A stretch of DNA of 64,000 nucleotides from Ligula intestinalis. Lineage: Eukaryota; Platyhelminthes; Cestoda; Diphyllobothriidea; Diphyllobothriidae. Where the stretch lies: positions 15,057,981 through 15,121,980 of the forward strand of contig JAYGXS010000006.1 of the NCBI GenBank assembly GCA_036362985.1, read 5' to 3'. Numbering within the stretch: the stretch's first letter is position 1; the number at the start of each line of letters is the position of its first letter. A program made the position numbers and the translations under genes. This document shows, piece by piece, positions 12,301 to 23,722 of the stretch. The notes beneath the pieces were generated by a model. That model made no database searches. It had not been told where the DNA came from and saw only the letters and a program-made list of their open reading frames with translations.

Positions 12301-15300
12301 GCGCTCCGGACCAATATGACCAGAAAGAAGAAGGTAGATAATTTGAACAACAGACAGTGTGGATTTCGAAAAATTCAATAAATGTACGTGCAATGTTAAA
12401 AAAACTGATAAAGTGTGCTTAAAATTAGGTATGCTTGGTAAAGCGGACTTGTAATATTGATAGGCTTGGAGCATAATTTCGAGATATTTCAGACACAAGG
12501 GAATGCCTACTTTCGAAAGAACGTCGTTGCAGTCTCCTAGAAAGACCTCGCGTGATACAAAGTGACAGTTTAAGTGGGCTGCACTTTTGCTATTAAGCTC
12601 AATGCCCTTAAAAATTCAAATATATTATATCGATACTATAAGCAAAATATTCTTATGTCCTCACTGAATAAAGGATCGTGTCTTCGTAAAATTATATATC
12701 CAAAGGAATGGTAGGTTTGGGTTTTATAAATGTTTTCTTATCCTCGAATAATTCTAGACCCGATCTGCGGATGCATTTCTGATAAAAGGGTTTCAGTCTA
12801 CAAGAAAGATGCCTATCTCGGAAGGAATATCACACGTATGCACATAAGCAATACGCTTTTGACATTTATATGCAGATTAGCATGCGATATAACTAAATTA
12901 TAAGTCATACACAGCAGCAAAATGATTTTACTTCAGTGTGGGTTAGTCTCGTGTGTTAAATATTGGAGAAATGACCGCTTATATTCTGTAAATATGCCCA
13001 TGGTTAATTTGAAAAGTCATTTTTATTAGGCAAACATTAGTTCGACAATTCTTCGTCAGGTCACTTACTTTGCAAAACAATAAAAGTTTGTTTTGTAAAG
13101 TGAATGGCCTGACGAACAATCTCCGAAAACATGTTTGCCTAATAAACTGACTGCTTATATATTAGCTACTTCCCTTTTTTTCAAGCATGCATTTATTCAT
13201 TCAGTTCCCCAATAAAGAGAACATAAACATGACACATCGGTTCCTCGTGCTCTAGATGCTTACGTGATTTTATAGGTTGCAGTTGTCAGAAGGGTGTTGT
13301 TCTGTCTGAAAAAAGTCTTCGATCATGAAAATCTTCAAATTTTGTGTCATGATACATTAGCTCCTAATATCGGTTGGTCAATAAGTGTGGCTTAAGAGAG
13401 GTCTCTGATTTATATACACAGCAATATCTTATAAGAGCCAGCGAGCTTCCTTACACAAGCTGACTGACTTAAACGAAATTCAATGGCCTGTGATTGAGAA
13501 ACAAAACAAATGTGGAACGCTGATTGTCTCAAAATAACCAGGAATTGCTAAATTCATTAACATCAAAGGACTCCTTTACCTCAAAATTTTAAAGAGGCAA
13601 AATAAATATAAGAACGAAGTTTCTTGCGCATGATAGTTAATAAGGCAATTGACAATAAAAGGAAAAGTGTGCCATATTTGGACTTATTTCGAAATACCAA
13701 CATGTCTCTAATGAATACATCTTATGTGTGTTAAATGATAATTAGTGGCAGTGCGTGACATATCTAATCTAAAATGGTATTTTTAAAGCAGAGAGGCCAT
13801 TTTATCATTCAAGGCATAAACAAAATTGCCGATCCTTTTTAAGTCTTATGTACTGCAGGCAGTAATCCGCAAAATTCCATGAAGGTGTGGCTTTACCGAG
13901 TTGAGTGCGAGAAGGCATAATCTTATTTTCTTTTAACTTGACGATCGATAGGCTGTCAGAAAGAAGCAAACAATTTATCAGTGTTTAATAAACAGCTATC
14001 CTGATCACAACATGCAGCATAGCACTTACCTTCATTTGGGTTATGTTGCCCGGACGACGAAAGAGGTCGGTTACATGAACACCCTGACGTGCAAGAAAGG
14101 CAAATAGGGTAAAGACGGGATCCGGAATGGCAGTTCTGATGTGCTTAGAACAACTTGCTTCCGGAATTTGCAGGGCCTAAAAATAAAGTGAATAAAAACA
14201 CAAAGACACTTGGAATTTCCGAAATCTCTTGTAAGTGAAAGCACTGAAGTTTTCAAGATATTATAAGTCGGATCATAGATGGATCCTACGGATATGGAAA
14301 TTTAATTACTGGACAATTTTCTTGACTTCATCAGAGGTTGATAGTGCCCTTTCTGATGCAATAATTGCTCCTAACAGCTAAAATTTTAGTGAAAGTAGCC
14401 CAGGCCAGTTCAAACGGATTATCGAAATTATAAAGTTCCACAGCTAGGAAGTAGGTTCCACAGAAAATATAGCTGAGGTCAAAGGGTCGATGGTTCAGTT
14501 CGGTGCTAATTTACATACATACGTATTGGTTATGAGTTTCCTAATGTCACAAGTTATTCTATTATAAATCAATTTTAGTTTCTACAGAATTTTAAAAAAT
14601 CAGGTATGCAATAGCTTTTTATCATTTCCTTAGATTCTTTTTGCTTCTTCAAAACTCGAATGATTTATTTGCCTACTTTCATTGGAAGTAGGTTACATCG
14701 GCTGCCAAACGTGATAACTCAAAATTGTTGTTGAAAAGGCCCCTACAGCTATAGGTCCTCTGCAAATAAACTGATCAAGCCAATAAATACGTTGGGTCAA
14801 TGGTCATCAGTTTGGTGCTTTGCTAGTTGTCAGCGCTCTTCAGTGACTAACCAGATATGCACATAAGGGAATAACCTGGCAAACAAGAGTCCTCTTTAGA
14901 TTTCGCGGTCCTTCTAATGAGTTTACTTAAGCAGCTGGGAACATATTGCATTTACCGTGTTATAAACCGACACCTTGCACTACACGAATAAACCAGGACG
15001 AAGTCACTCACGCCGGATTATCCGTAGCCAGCGATAATGGATTCATTGATGCCTTTATGTTTTTCTCCCAACATGGCACTCCAGTTGCATTTTAGACACC
15101 ACGGGTCCGACATCAATGAAAATAAGCTCACCCCTACCCGCAAGAATAGGTGTATTGAGCGCCGGAAAACGTGAAAAAGTTTATTGAACATTGTCAACAC
15201 ACGCGGATGGAAGGAAATAATTGAATGGTTTTGTATAATGTTTTATCAATGCCCTTAATTGCAGGTAAATTCCCCTACAGTAACGGGTTCATTATAACCG

Positions 15301-18083
15301 CACGCCTTTATAATTGCCTGGGTAACTTTCACTCAAAAAATTGTGATAAAGAAATCATGTAGCGATTTCGAAGACGTTTATGGTTTTAAAGACTGCTTCA
15401 TTTCATATGCTTCATCGTCAAGTGTATTTTATACTTAACCACGATTCCATCTTATTTATTATATGAAGGCAGATAATACTGCGTTTTCTAGATGGTTCAC
15501 TAACTCCCAAACAGGTTGAAGTACCACCTGATTAGAGTGACTTCCAAAATGTATTCTTGCCATTCTGATCATCAAAATCGGCGAGAAGTCACAAAATAAT
15601 TATCAAATACTTTACCTATTATTCATCAGAGCTTCTATAGGGTCGATTAGTTTGCTTAAAGGTACTTCAGGAAACATTCACTTAGTGCTCACAAAATGAG
15701 TTTTAAATAAAACACTGGAAAATATGCATACTGTACGTTTAATTTAGTTTTATAGTGCACATAATTTTAATGTCACTTGCGTTCTCGGGATAAATAAGCA
15801 AAGGCTGATATATGGCCATTGTTCAATCTTTCAGGCGTTACACTGCATTACTGACTCCAAAAAACTGCGTAGATTCCACTTCTAGAAATCATACCACTCC
15901 AGCTTTCAAACTTATACATGCCCTTCTCTGACAATCAAAATTTGAATATCTAGTGTACCACATAAAGACAAAAAAATTGCTTGCGAAGAAGTTAATTAGT
16001 TTTTTAAAAATCAAACTTTCTCATAAGAAAACGTGTCAGTTAACTGATGATGTGCTGGCTGATAAGCTTCTCAGGGAAAAGGTGATAAGTGACGGATTAT
16101 GAGTTAACTTCAGATTATAATACACGTATCACATTTCTTATTACCATATATGCAACACGCCACTGATAAGGTACTCGATGGAAAATTGCTATGCCACGGA
16201 GAATGCATTGACTGGCGGTTGTTCTACATAAATCGTAGTTCTTACTATGGTATGTTGTAAATTTAATCGGGTTTTAAGGTACTTTGGCCGATGGCGTTAC
16301 CGCAGGCCCTATGATGTCAACTTTATAGGGATCAGCATGAAAGTACACTGCATAATTGAACATCTTTTTTCTAGAGGGATTTTAGCCTTGCTCCACCAAC
16401 TAAAACAGAATTCCAACCTTTATGTGGTTCATAGACTATAAGAACTGCCTTAAAGCGACTGACATGAATTGGTGCATATCAGATTTCGAGATGTACAATA
16501 AGGTCAACTACTTTACCAAGCACCTACAATCTGACCACTATCCTAATGAGTGGCTGAGAAGATTTTCTGTTTGAAGATCAAGTACTAGGTGAAGTGGTTC
16601 CTGCTGACGAGGATTGCAACCTCTTCTGGTCTCAGCTCGAGTTGAAAGAGGTACAGATCCGCTGTATATGTTGCTGCAAAGCCACAAGATGCGCAACTAT
16701 GTGCATGCAAGAGTATGACAGGCGAGTAACACGTCATGAATTGTAGACCGATTGGTCCGAAAAACATTATAGATAGATCTGATAAAAGGCGCTTAGAGCA
16801 TACAGACGTCGCAAAGGCCATGAAAGGATTTCACTTTTAATGTAGTTACTTCCAAAATCTTTTTATGAACGCTTTAAAAACTGAAAAGCTTGTAAAGCCA
16901 CTTTGTTTGATTAAGATTTCATGTTGTTGGGCAGCTAGGATGGGCCTGAGTATATTTTGGTCATGAATCTTTACTTTCGGTTGAAGATGGATTGTCAACC
17001 CTTTCTGGGGTTTAGCACCCAAATATTTTATGCCAAATTGCGTCACTATGTGCAGCCTTATAGCGGAGAATTTTCATTCAAATTTTGAATGCACTAGTAA
17101 CAAAAACAACACATTTGCGCACCGCATTGAGTTTTCCGATATCGTTATATTAGTTCTTATTGAATGAAAATAATCCAAATTTTGTAGGAGCAAACAGGTA
17201 GAAACCTAGTGCGACGCTGTGTGTTTATTGGTGGATAATTATCTCTACTTCCAACAAACTGCCATGATCATGAGTCAAAGAACAACTCTCAAGTGCTTAT
17301 TGAATATAAGATTTTTGTTTGCATCTGCTCACTAAGGAAAATTTGTAAGGTGAAACATAGGAACGTAAAAATCCATGTTTATGAAAGTAAATCTGCTTAT
17401 TTTGTGCTTTGCTTACCAGTGATTATAGTAGATGTTAGTGGATGGCCAGAGCATGAACATCAGAGTCCATCAGATTCATTTTAAGTCAAATGTAGAAAGC
17501 ACTATGAAAATTTTTACCTCTCCTTGGAAAAATTTCATAAAATTCATGATTTTGATAAGGGTTTTTTAAGAGAAGATTCGAATATAAACTGTCTTTCCCA
17601 TTAGAATGGATTTAAATCCGAGTTCTAAGGGCAAGTTGTTTTAGTACTACCAATGAAGTATTCTCAATTTAAGTGTGAAAGGGTGTTTAACAGATTAACT
17701 GACCTGGTGAGTTGTCTCTGTAGTTGAAGTCCTGAGAATGCCGGCTGTGGGATTAGTGACGGAAGAGAGTGACTTGGAAGAAGAAGACGACGAAGATGAA
17801 AGACACTTAGCGGAGCCGACTGAGCGCATTAGCCCCTGTTTTTCGCTAGCCTCTAGGCCGCTATTTGCCGATTTTGAAGAAGTTGCTGCATCACTAGTGA
17901 GGAAAACTCCAAGTGTTCCCGTTGACCGAAAAGGGCTGCTTAGAAAGATGCTGCGAAAGTTCGAAAAACAGGAAGGCGCTCGATCTGGAGAGTCGGCCTC
18001 CAGTACGCTGCTTTTTCCCATTTTGTGCGTTGACTGGCCTCTTCGTGTCATTTCGCAGACCAATGGCAGCCTTTGCACTACGT
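2810..18083 (-). CDS. RhoGAP-domain protein gene (partial), three exons
   Basis: Three minus-strand exons join in frame: 18083-17704, 14176-14030 and 3315-2810. Together they encode a Ser-rich region followed by the first half of a RhoGAP domain, which stimulates GTP hydrolysis by Rho-family GTPases. The catalytic arginine-finger segment reads DLFRRPGN and is followed, across an in-frame intron, by DWSSYNVYTVANVAKRFLLS and VPGG. This corresponds to the family's D-x-x-x-x-V-x-x-V-A-x-x-x-K-x-F-L-R-E-L-P-E-P segment. Splice sites are GTCAGT, GTAAGT and GTAGGT donors and TTTTTAG and CCTTCAG acceptors. The introns are 3.5 and 10.7 kb. The N-terminus and the rest of the domain were not found. I cannot assign a subfamily; the VPGG in place of LPEP is unusual. 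Confidence 0.75.
3019..3060. repeat. GATGGT-type microsatellite inside a RhoGAP exon
   Basis: An imperfect run of GATGGTG/GATGAT units. On the minus strand it encodes the histidine-rich stretch of the RhoGAP exon. Length polymorphism between individuals would be expected. Confidence 0.7.
4243..4500 (-). repeat. Family B tRNA-bearing element, one arm kept
   Basis: It begins with the family B terminal sequence (CATGACCATTTCTGGCTAAG, then GCCGTCATCAGCCAGTCATACCC). Next comes a minus-strand tRNA-like unit with a strong B box (GCGGGTTCGAGCCCCG, near 4317-4333) and an A-box-like GACTAAATGTTTAGAGC. The distal inverted arm is not clear in this copy. Related copies are at 27476, 37310, 41609, 8541 and 42979. 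Confidence 0.6.
4780..5340 (-). mobile_element. Penelope-like element 3' end, decayed
   Basis: The minus-strand reading at 5340-4996 includes FDEAKILARGDNRVSLEVLE followed by SWFTGLQSINKCNNL. This is the PLE C-terminal region that follows the GIY-YIG motif (the same ARV-R-x-N-ESW-x-x-x-x-S-I-N pattern is seen at 36.65 kb). It is followed by a hammerhead-like core (4889-4846) and a tail reading AGGCAAATAAAAGTTTTGTC and then CCAGCGATTGAATCTTCTTC. The same tail recurs near 11.2 and 54.8 kb. The reverse transcriptase is missing, so this is a 5'-truncated insertion. Confidence 0.65.
4846..4889 (-). ncRNA. Hammerhead-ribozyme-like motif of a PLE end
   Basis: In RNA order on the minus strand: stem I 5' arm TGCCT, conserved core CTGAGGA, a stem II hairpin of about 19 nt, core GAAA, minimal stem III C/G, cleavage triplet GTC, and stem I 3' arm AGGCA. 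Stem I is 5 bp and perfect, and the core matches CUGANGA...GAAA...UH. A near-absent stem III is known for PLE hammerheads, which are thought to work as dimers. Stem II has one bulge. Confidence 0.65.
8541..8605 (+). repeat. Family B element end, partial
   Basis: GAAGTGGCCATTTCTGACTT followed by ATTTGTTGTAACTAGCC matches the terminal arm of family B, closest to the copy at 41645. No tRNA-like unit or second arm follows. Confidence 0.45.
11128..11245 (+). mobile_element. Decayed PLE tail with hammerhead-like hairpin
   Basis: CTGTGAG is followed by a 7-bp hairpin (GGATTCC, loop CGAC, GGGATCC), then GAAACGTTGGG at 11178-11188. Downstream, CTCTTGTTCCAGTGGTCGCA and then TCTTCTTCTACTG matches the tail seen after the PLE ribozymes at 4.8 and 54.8 kb. 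The CUGAUGA core is mutated and GUC has become GUU, so cleavage is unlikely. No coding region remains. Confidence 0.5.
13022..13147. repeat. Inverted repeat of two hammerhead-like units
   Basis: The arms TTTATTAGGCAAACAT and ATGTTTGCCTAATAAA close a structure of about 125 bp. It also pairs TTCGTCAGG with CCTGACGAA and TTTGCAAAACAA with TTGTTTTGTAAA. Each arm, read outward from the centre, has CCTGACGAA followed shortly by a GAA(A) core and a tail ending TTTGCCTAATAAA. That tail resembles the PLE tail AGGCAAATAAAAGT in order. See findings. Confidence 0.6.
14030..14176 (-). CDS. RhoGAP gene exon carrying the arginine finger
   Basis: A 147-nt, 49-codon exon between TTTTTAG and GTAAGT, phase 0 at both ends. 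It encodes AIPDPVFTLFAFLARQGVHV followed by TDLFRRPGN. This is the start of a RhoGAP domain: I-P-x-x-V, a hydrophobic helix, G-x-x-x-x-x-L-F-R-x-x-G-N. The arginine after F (about 14057-14059) is the expected catalytic finger. The frame continues directly into the exon at 3315. The splice-site quality and exact domain fit make this the strongest exon of the gene. Confidence 0.85.
14177..17703 (-). other. 3.5-kb RhoGAP intron; nothing else recognised
   Basis: AT-rich DNA. Minus-strand frames at 16821-16585 and 17046-16846 lie next to each other but show no domain that I recognise and no convincing splice sites. I do not annotate them. Confidence 0.4.
17704..18083 (-). CDS. RhoGAP gene exon: Ser-rich linker before the GAP domain
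   Basis: A 380-nt exon with acceptor GAGTGTGCAG above 18083 and donor CACCAG|GTCAGT below 17704. It ends in phase 0, as the next exon at 14176 requires, and starts with two bases completing a split codon, so a phase-1 exon lies further upstream. The protein contains VVQRLPLVCEMTRRGQSTHK, then a basic/Ser-rich region and an eight-serine run, ending TTETTHQ. Such disordered Ser-rich segments are common before GAP domains. The opposite strand is also open (17738-18124), but its Glu/Asp-rich run is the complement of the Ser run and I prefer the minus strand because the phases fit. Confidence 0.6.
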
Positions 18084-20959
18084 CTGCACACTCCGTGGCC
18101 AGCCAGTCAGCTGTCGAAAACTAGCATGCCTGTGGCAATATGGAGATTTTTCTCATCAGGCTATTTGATTGGAAACGGAAAACTGGTAAATATGTGGATT
18201 CGATTTTAAAGACGTAGCTTCATTATGGCACAAAACGTATGATGCGTACATCAAGTGATGGATATTTTTATGTCATAAATTCAGATATACACTAGCATTG
18301 CCACATTAACCAAAAGCAAAAATGTGACACAAAAGATAGATACAGTGAAGATGACTCTAATGATCAAATCAAACTGTTTTCTGGAAATGTTACGGAGACG
18401 GACTGTAAAAGTAAGACATATGAGAACAACTCTGATACCTCATTATAGACTATGATAAAGAGGCTGAATTTACCCTAAAATCGGAATGGCACACCCCAAA
18501 TAGAATTTTTAGGGCAACTGCTCAGGCAAACCCGAGTGGCCTCAAACTCGGAAGTATCGAAAAATGGCGTTAGACCTACATGAGCAAAAGTTCGAGTTTT
18601 TTCTCGATTTTTTGGACAGAAAATGTTAATTTTGCTTAGATCGGCTTGAAGAAATGGTTTTAAAACTAAACACAGCAATAAAATCTCAAGATAGCGCCAA
18701 TTAAACATATGCATGATACAAATAGAACGAAACTCCTACTGACTGTGCCATAGAGAACGCAGCTAGAAATGTCTTAAAGTTACCATTTGCCGGAAAAAAT
18801 GGCTGTCGACAGCATTTTGAGGGCATTGAACAAGAAAATATTTCTTCTAGTTCCCGTAAGGCTTTAAAACAATACGGTATAAAACGTTGGCATATGCCAC
18901 TTTATACACTGCATGAATATGACTAAAATAGCATTTATTTTTTAAGTTAACTATATTTCAGGAAAGAAGTAACTGATTGTTTACTTTTATCCGAATGTCA
19001 ATTTATTTTTATTAATGACAGACCATACTTATGGTGAGTCGATAGGTCCTAGTGATTTTTTATTCTTGGAAAATTTTGTAGAAAGGGAAATCGTCAGAAT
19101 ATCTACCTGAATATATTCTGCCTGTCGTTATAAAATCTTAGAAGTACATAAAATTATAGTTATGGTAGATAATTGATTGTAGTTAAGAGCATTCAGGATT
19201 TCCTCAGGTGTTTGTTGATGTAATTAAGAATGCTATACTCTCTTTGGATAAATTAATAATAATTCCCCTACTAAATGCTATCTAAAGGAAGGCGGAAGAA
19301 GAACGACATATAGTCTGCTTATAAACCCCTCTTTATAATTGTTTTAACAATGAGAAAACAGCGTACTGAAATACACTGACAGCATTTTACTAGTGGTTAT
19401 AATAAGTACATTTATTTGAATGATAATATTTAAATTAAATAAAGGTGTTTTTGCCACTGCAAAGCGAAATATAGCAATTAATGTCCTCTTCGTTTTAATA
19501 AAATTGTAAAAAAACAAATTGTAATTTTATTTTTATAACTCCATGGAATTGAATTATCTTACGTTTTTGATAATTGAACTTTGCTTTGAAACGCCAAGGA
19601 AATTGCTCGCCAACCAAGAGTCTCGTTGCGCCCTTCAAAACGTTTAATTAAGCTTAAATTCAGTCTTTATTTACCTGGAAGTACTTACTTACTATCTTAC
19701 TTATTACGCTTAGTACACTGGAAAAAGTACATGCTTGAAACCCGTAATTGTGGGGTTAATTTATGGATTCAAGAAGTTAAGTAAAACAAGAACATATTTG
19801 GGTAGATTCCCTTTTATTCATCTTAAATTTTTGCATATTTTTCACATGTATATTTCAATATGACCGAAATTTGACAAGCGTTTGATTGCCCATACACTCA
19901 TGAGGTAATATTACAAACGGAGCATTGATCTCGAATAAAATAATCAAAGCATTAAGAGAGGTGAGACGTTTGGCTAAACAGATACGTAACCGACGTTAAC
20001 TTCGAGAATAATTTATGACGGCACATGTGCATGCACACGATTTTTATACTAGCAGAATTCGACCTCCAGTTCAGAATCCGACAACGATGGGATCATTAAT
20101 CGGTATCATGAGCATTTATCCTCATCGGTCAAAGTATCACTTATGTAAGTTCCATTACCAACCATCGATTGCTGCCTCTCTGAAAATAAAAAAACAGACA
20201 GGGTGATCTTTATTGACGAAACTCGTCCAGCGAGGTCAGTCTTCTCTGTCGTTTTGTATAATTTTCTACAAGTTATCCACCTTCACTCACTCACAATAAC
20301 ACTATGTCTTCAATAATACCATTTCTAAACGATGGCTACGTCACTGAGCTGCAGATGACTGCTTGATCGATTTTGGGCTTTTTATGTCTATAATTGAAAT
20401 TTTTTATTCGTCATTCAACAAAAAGACCTTTCGTTATGAAAGGAAAGAACGAGTCTGGCTTTTCATCGTTGTTTCTAAGTAAACGCACCCGAACCCATCC
20501 AATCGATTTCTTAGACATAGGTCCCTCTCACAGGTGTTTCAGTCCTACGATTTTTATCGCTGATAAGAGACTGTCATATGCACACTCAATCAACATGCAG
20601 CTCCTTGTGTACTGCTTAATGGATGTCTGGCTGTGACCCACAAGCAAACTATGAACTTTCTACAATCTGTCATGTAAACCGAATGAAATAACTTAACTGG
20701 GTCTTTGGGTTTTGTCATTAGGTAAACTTAATTCAGTCATATGGGTAGAAGACGGTACACCATTTTCTGGGATCAATCGCTCATTTTGCCGAAGTTGCGA
20801 ACTTTCATGCGAACCCATTATATGGTTAGTTTATTTTATATCACTAATCATTTCAAAAAGAATGGAAAGAATTAACCGAATGAATTTATAGACATAGAGC
20901 GCGCACTTTCACCGGAACAGGGAAACACTTATCGAAAAACGCGGTGGCAAATATGCAAA
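18084..20959. other. AT-rich region, no feature supported
   Basis: Frames here are short and without motifs. An upstream exon of the RhoGAP gene is expected somewhere beyond 18083 on the minus strand, but I could not identify it. Confidence 0.3.
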
Positions 20960-21165
20960 AATATATCCAACCACTAAAACCGACCAGTCAACCGCAACCA
21001 CATCATACACCATAGCTCCAATCTTCACCGCTGCCCCCAGCCCCCAACATCATTCTCCTTGCCGTAGCTCTAGCGCTGATCGCAGTGACCGGATCCGCCA
21101 AAACCCCCACTTTTCCTACCCCAACACCGCTGACGCCAGTGCCAACGTCCTGTCAGCTTATTTTT
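20960..21165 (+). repeat. GC-rich Pro/Thr-type island, possible retroelement 5' fragment
   Basis: A C-rich stretch (CCACTAAAACCGACCAGTCA, then CCCAGCCCCCAACATC and CCTACCCCAACACCGCTGAC) abruptly different from its AT-rich surroundings and ending in a T run at 21162. Its composition resembles the leader upstream of the RTE-type endonuclease at 57.98-58.08 kb, but I could not align the two. Low confidence. Confidence 0.25.
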
Positions 21166-21589
21166 TTTTTGGAATTTATATTTTTCAGCGCCAGTACGGC
21201 ACTATCTATACGAAGTTAATTTCGAAAAAAATAAAAATTCAAAAAATAATTTGACAATATTTGCAGGAAGACGTAGAAAGTCGTAATAATGTCAGCAGTA
21301 ATTGTCCTTTTGGGGCAAAATTTAGCAATATTTTGCAGGTAATTTTGAACTAAAAACTAGAACTTATGGCAGTTAAAATAAACTCTTACAGTGAAAATGC
21401 AGACAGTGTTCAACGGGCTTCCATGTTCAAAAAGTGTACAAGAGAAAAAAACTGCTGAGGAAGATAGTAGTAGGAACATAGTAGTAGAGCAGAAATAGGT
21501 GTGGGTGGTCTGATGAAGGTGAGTATTCAACGAAACTGCAGCATTTTAGACTGAGTACTTCCACGTGTCTTCGTGTGATTCAGCGGTGG

Positions 21590-23311
21590 TTAATGGAAAC
21601 ATCTAGGTTCCCGGGCGACACGAGGCAGAGAGAATAGTTTCAAGCAGATCTCCTGAATTCCTAATGGTCCTTGCTCGGAGTCATGGAGAAAGCTGCTCGG
21701 AAAAGATGAGGAGAATAGAAGGTTAATAGAATCAGTGTTAAGATAAATGTGCAGTCTCCGTTTGAAATCAGACAGTCTAGTTAACGACCTTAGTTCGATT
21801 GGCAAGTTATTCCAAAGAAAGCTATATCTGGAAGCAAAAAACAAAGAGCGTTTACATGAGGAAGATGCAGGAGGGGGTATAACAAGTGCCGAGTTTCTTA
21901 GGTTGTAGGGACGGCTGACGGGGGTAATGACAGAAGTCCTGGGTAAATTTGTGCAATTATTAAGCCGAAAAAGGAGACAAAAGCCTGCTTCCAATCTCCT
22001 GACCCAAAGGAACCTTAGTTTTGTTAATTGACACCTATTTGAGTAGCAAGTATTAGAAGCTGTCGGATACAGCAGTTTTCGTGTGAAATTTTTTTGAATT
22101 TGTTCAATTTTTTAACGGCTACCTTTATTCATGAGACCGAAAAAGGGGCAACAGTATTCTAAGATGGGAAGCACGAACATACGATAAAGTCTTAATTTCA
22201 TTTCAGGAAGATGGAAATTATACGAGATAAAGCCGCAAATCTGTGCGGCTTTGGCTGTAATTCTATTGGCGTGAGGAGAAAGGTCTAATTTATTGGTGTA
22301 GCTTAATCCTAGGTCCTTGATACTGGAACATTCAGTCATTGGGAAACCTTGAAAAATAACAGGTTGTGGCAGCCTTTCAGGCCCAAAGCACATCGATCGG
22401 CACTTAGAAGGTGAGAACTCCATCTGCCATGTTGAGTTCCACGTCGAAAGAGCGTGCAGATCAGAATGAATTTGTTCTAAGCATCTCGCAGCCGTAGATT
22501 TAGAGAAGGAGTAAACACACTTGAGATCATCTGCATAAATATAAGATTGGGAGTGTTTAACACTCAATGAGATATCATTTATGCAAAGCAAAAAGAGCAG
22601 AGGACCTAGCACGGTACCTTGAAGGACACCACTCAAAATTGTGGTAGGAGTAGAGTATGAGGATCCTACTAAAACCTTTGTTGTCGATTTGAAAGATAAG
22701 ATCTGATGAAGTCAGTAAGTGGACTACGAAATCTTATAGCCTCTAGTTTGGCTAGGAGCCTCCTGTTTAGGAACTTTATCAAATGCTTTACTAAGGTCAA
22801 AATAGATAACTACCACAGATAGATGATCATTACGAAGAGAAGTAAGTAGATTTAGAAAACACATGTGGCAAGTTTCACAAGATCAGTCCGGTAAAAAGCC
22901 ATGCTGTGAGGAGCTGAGAATGTTATTATTTATGCAGAAATCTGTAATTTTTTTGGCAATTAATTTTTCAAAGAGTTAAGCCAGAGAGGGCGTTTTATGA
23001 ACACCGCGATAATTGTGAATATCTGATCGGGAACCAGATTTAAATATGGGAATTATAATAGAAGTTTTCCAGTAGTCCGGAAAAAAGTCATTCTCAAGAA
23101 ACACTGAAAATGACTTACTCAGTAAGGGTGGGAAATCTCTTAATTGTTTGATGAGTGAGTTTTGAATGTTATCAGTTCCTACCGAATGTGAATTTTTAAG
23201 ACGACTTTGTATAGATAGTGCCGTACTGTCGCTGAAAAATATAAATTCCAAAAAAAATTCCAAAATTGTTCCAAAACTTTGCACAGATTGGCAATGCAAA
23301 CATTTCTGCAC
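21590..23311 (-). pseudogene. CR1-like non-LTR retrotransposon, 5'-truncated and frameshifted
   Basis: Three minus-strand frames follow the order of a reverse transcriptase C-terminal half. 23311-22976 has HSVGTDNIQNSLIKQL (the family's S-x-G-x-D-x-I pattern) and SIIIPIFKSGSRSDIHNYRG (K-x-G-x-x-x-x-x-x-NYR). 22636-22112 has GVLQGTVLGPLLFLLCINDI and then SYIYADDLK, the catalytic Y-A-D-D box. 21994-21590 has RPYNLRNS and SFLWNNLPIELRSLTRLSDF, the typical CR1/RTE-X tail. The RT palm is broken between the first two pieces. The YADD catalytic aspartates are intact, but stops and frameshifts make the copy inactive. The endonuclease domain is absent. Confidence 0.75.
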
Positions 23312-23722
23312 TTTAGAAGAAATCAGAGCAATCGCTTGGTATCAGATACGGCTGCGATCATGTCCGATCTAGCCGACTGCGATAATGTCGCGTATTGCCA
23401 TTGCATGCATATAATCTTCAGCAGCATATCTGCACAGTTAAGACCATTCACTTCTCCACTAACGGGGACCGGAGGCCGAAGTTCCAAGACACGCAACAAT
23501 ACCTTGACGAATCATGTGGAGCCAGTTCTCGAGTTGACTTCCACAACGACACTCCAGGTGGCCCACGGCGTAGGGTGAAGAGTGGTATAACAGAGCTCGT
23601 GAGACGTATGACGAAAAAAACGTACCCAAACCACCCCAGTCGTCTTCAATGGATGGCTTGAGACATCTTCTCCAGATGTAACGAGAGGGCCCCTTGGGCC
23701 TTAAATATACAAATTATTATTA
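23312..23722 (+). repeat. Unassigned repeat ending in an ATT microsatellite
   Basis: GC-richer DNA abuts the CR1-like element and ends GAGGGCCCCTTGGGCCTTAA, then ATATACAAATTATTATTAT. An abrupt (ATT)n end is typical of the 3' terminus of RTE-type LINEs. The frames at 23279-23661 show no conserved domain, so this is probably an untranslated 3' region. Confidence 0.35.

Larger units (their letters stand above)
3316..14029 (-). other. 10.7-kb RhoGAP intron, filled with repeat remnants
   Basis: This intron separates two halves of the GAP domain and is phase 0 on both sides. It holds a family B foldback element (4243-4500), a PLE 3' end with a hammerhead-like core (4780-5340), a partial family B end (8541-8605), a decayed PLE tail (11128-11245) and the hammerhead-like inverted pair (13022-13147). 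A GC-richer island at 7430-7700 is open on both strands but unassigned. The rest is AT-rich with no supported gene. Confidence 0.55.

Noticed and set aside
16585..17046. Two adjacent minus-strand frames
   Set aside because: No recognisable motif; one frame is Lys/Gln/Ile rich as expected from AT-rich DNA.
17738..18124. Plus-strand acidic frame starting MPAVGLVTEESDLEEEDDED
   Set aside because: It is antisense to the Ser-rich RhoGAP exon; the acidic run is the complement of the Ser codons, and minus-strand splice phases agree with the neighbouring exon.
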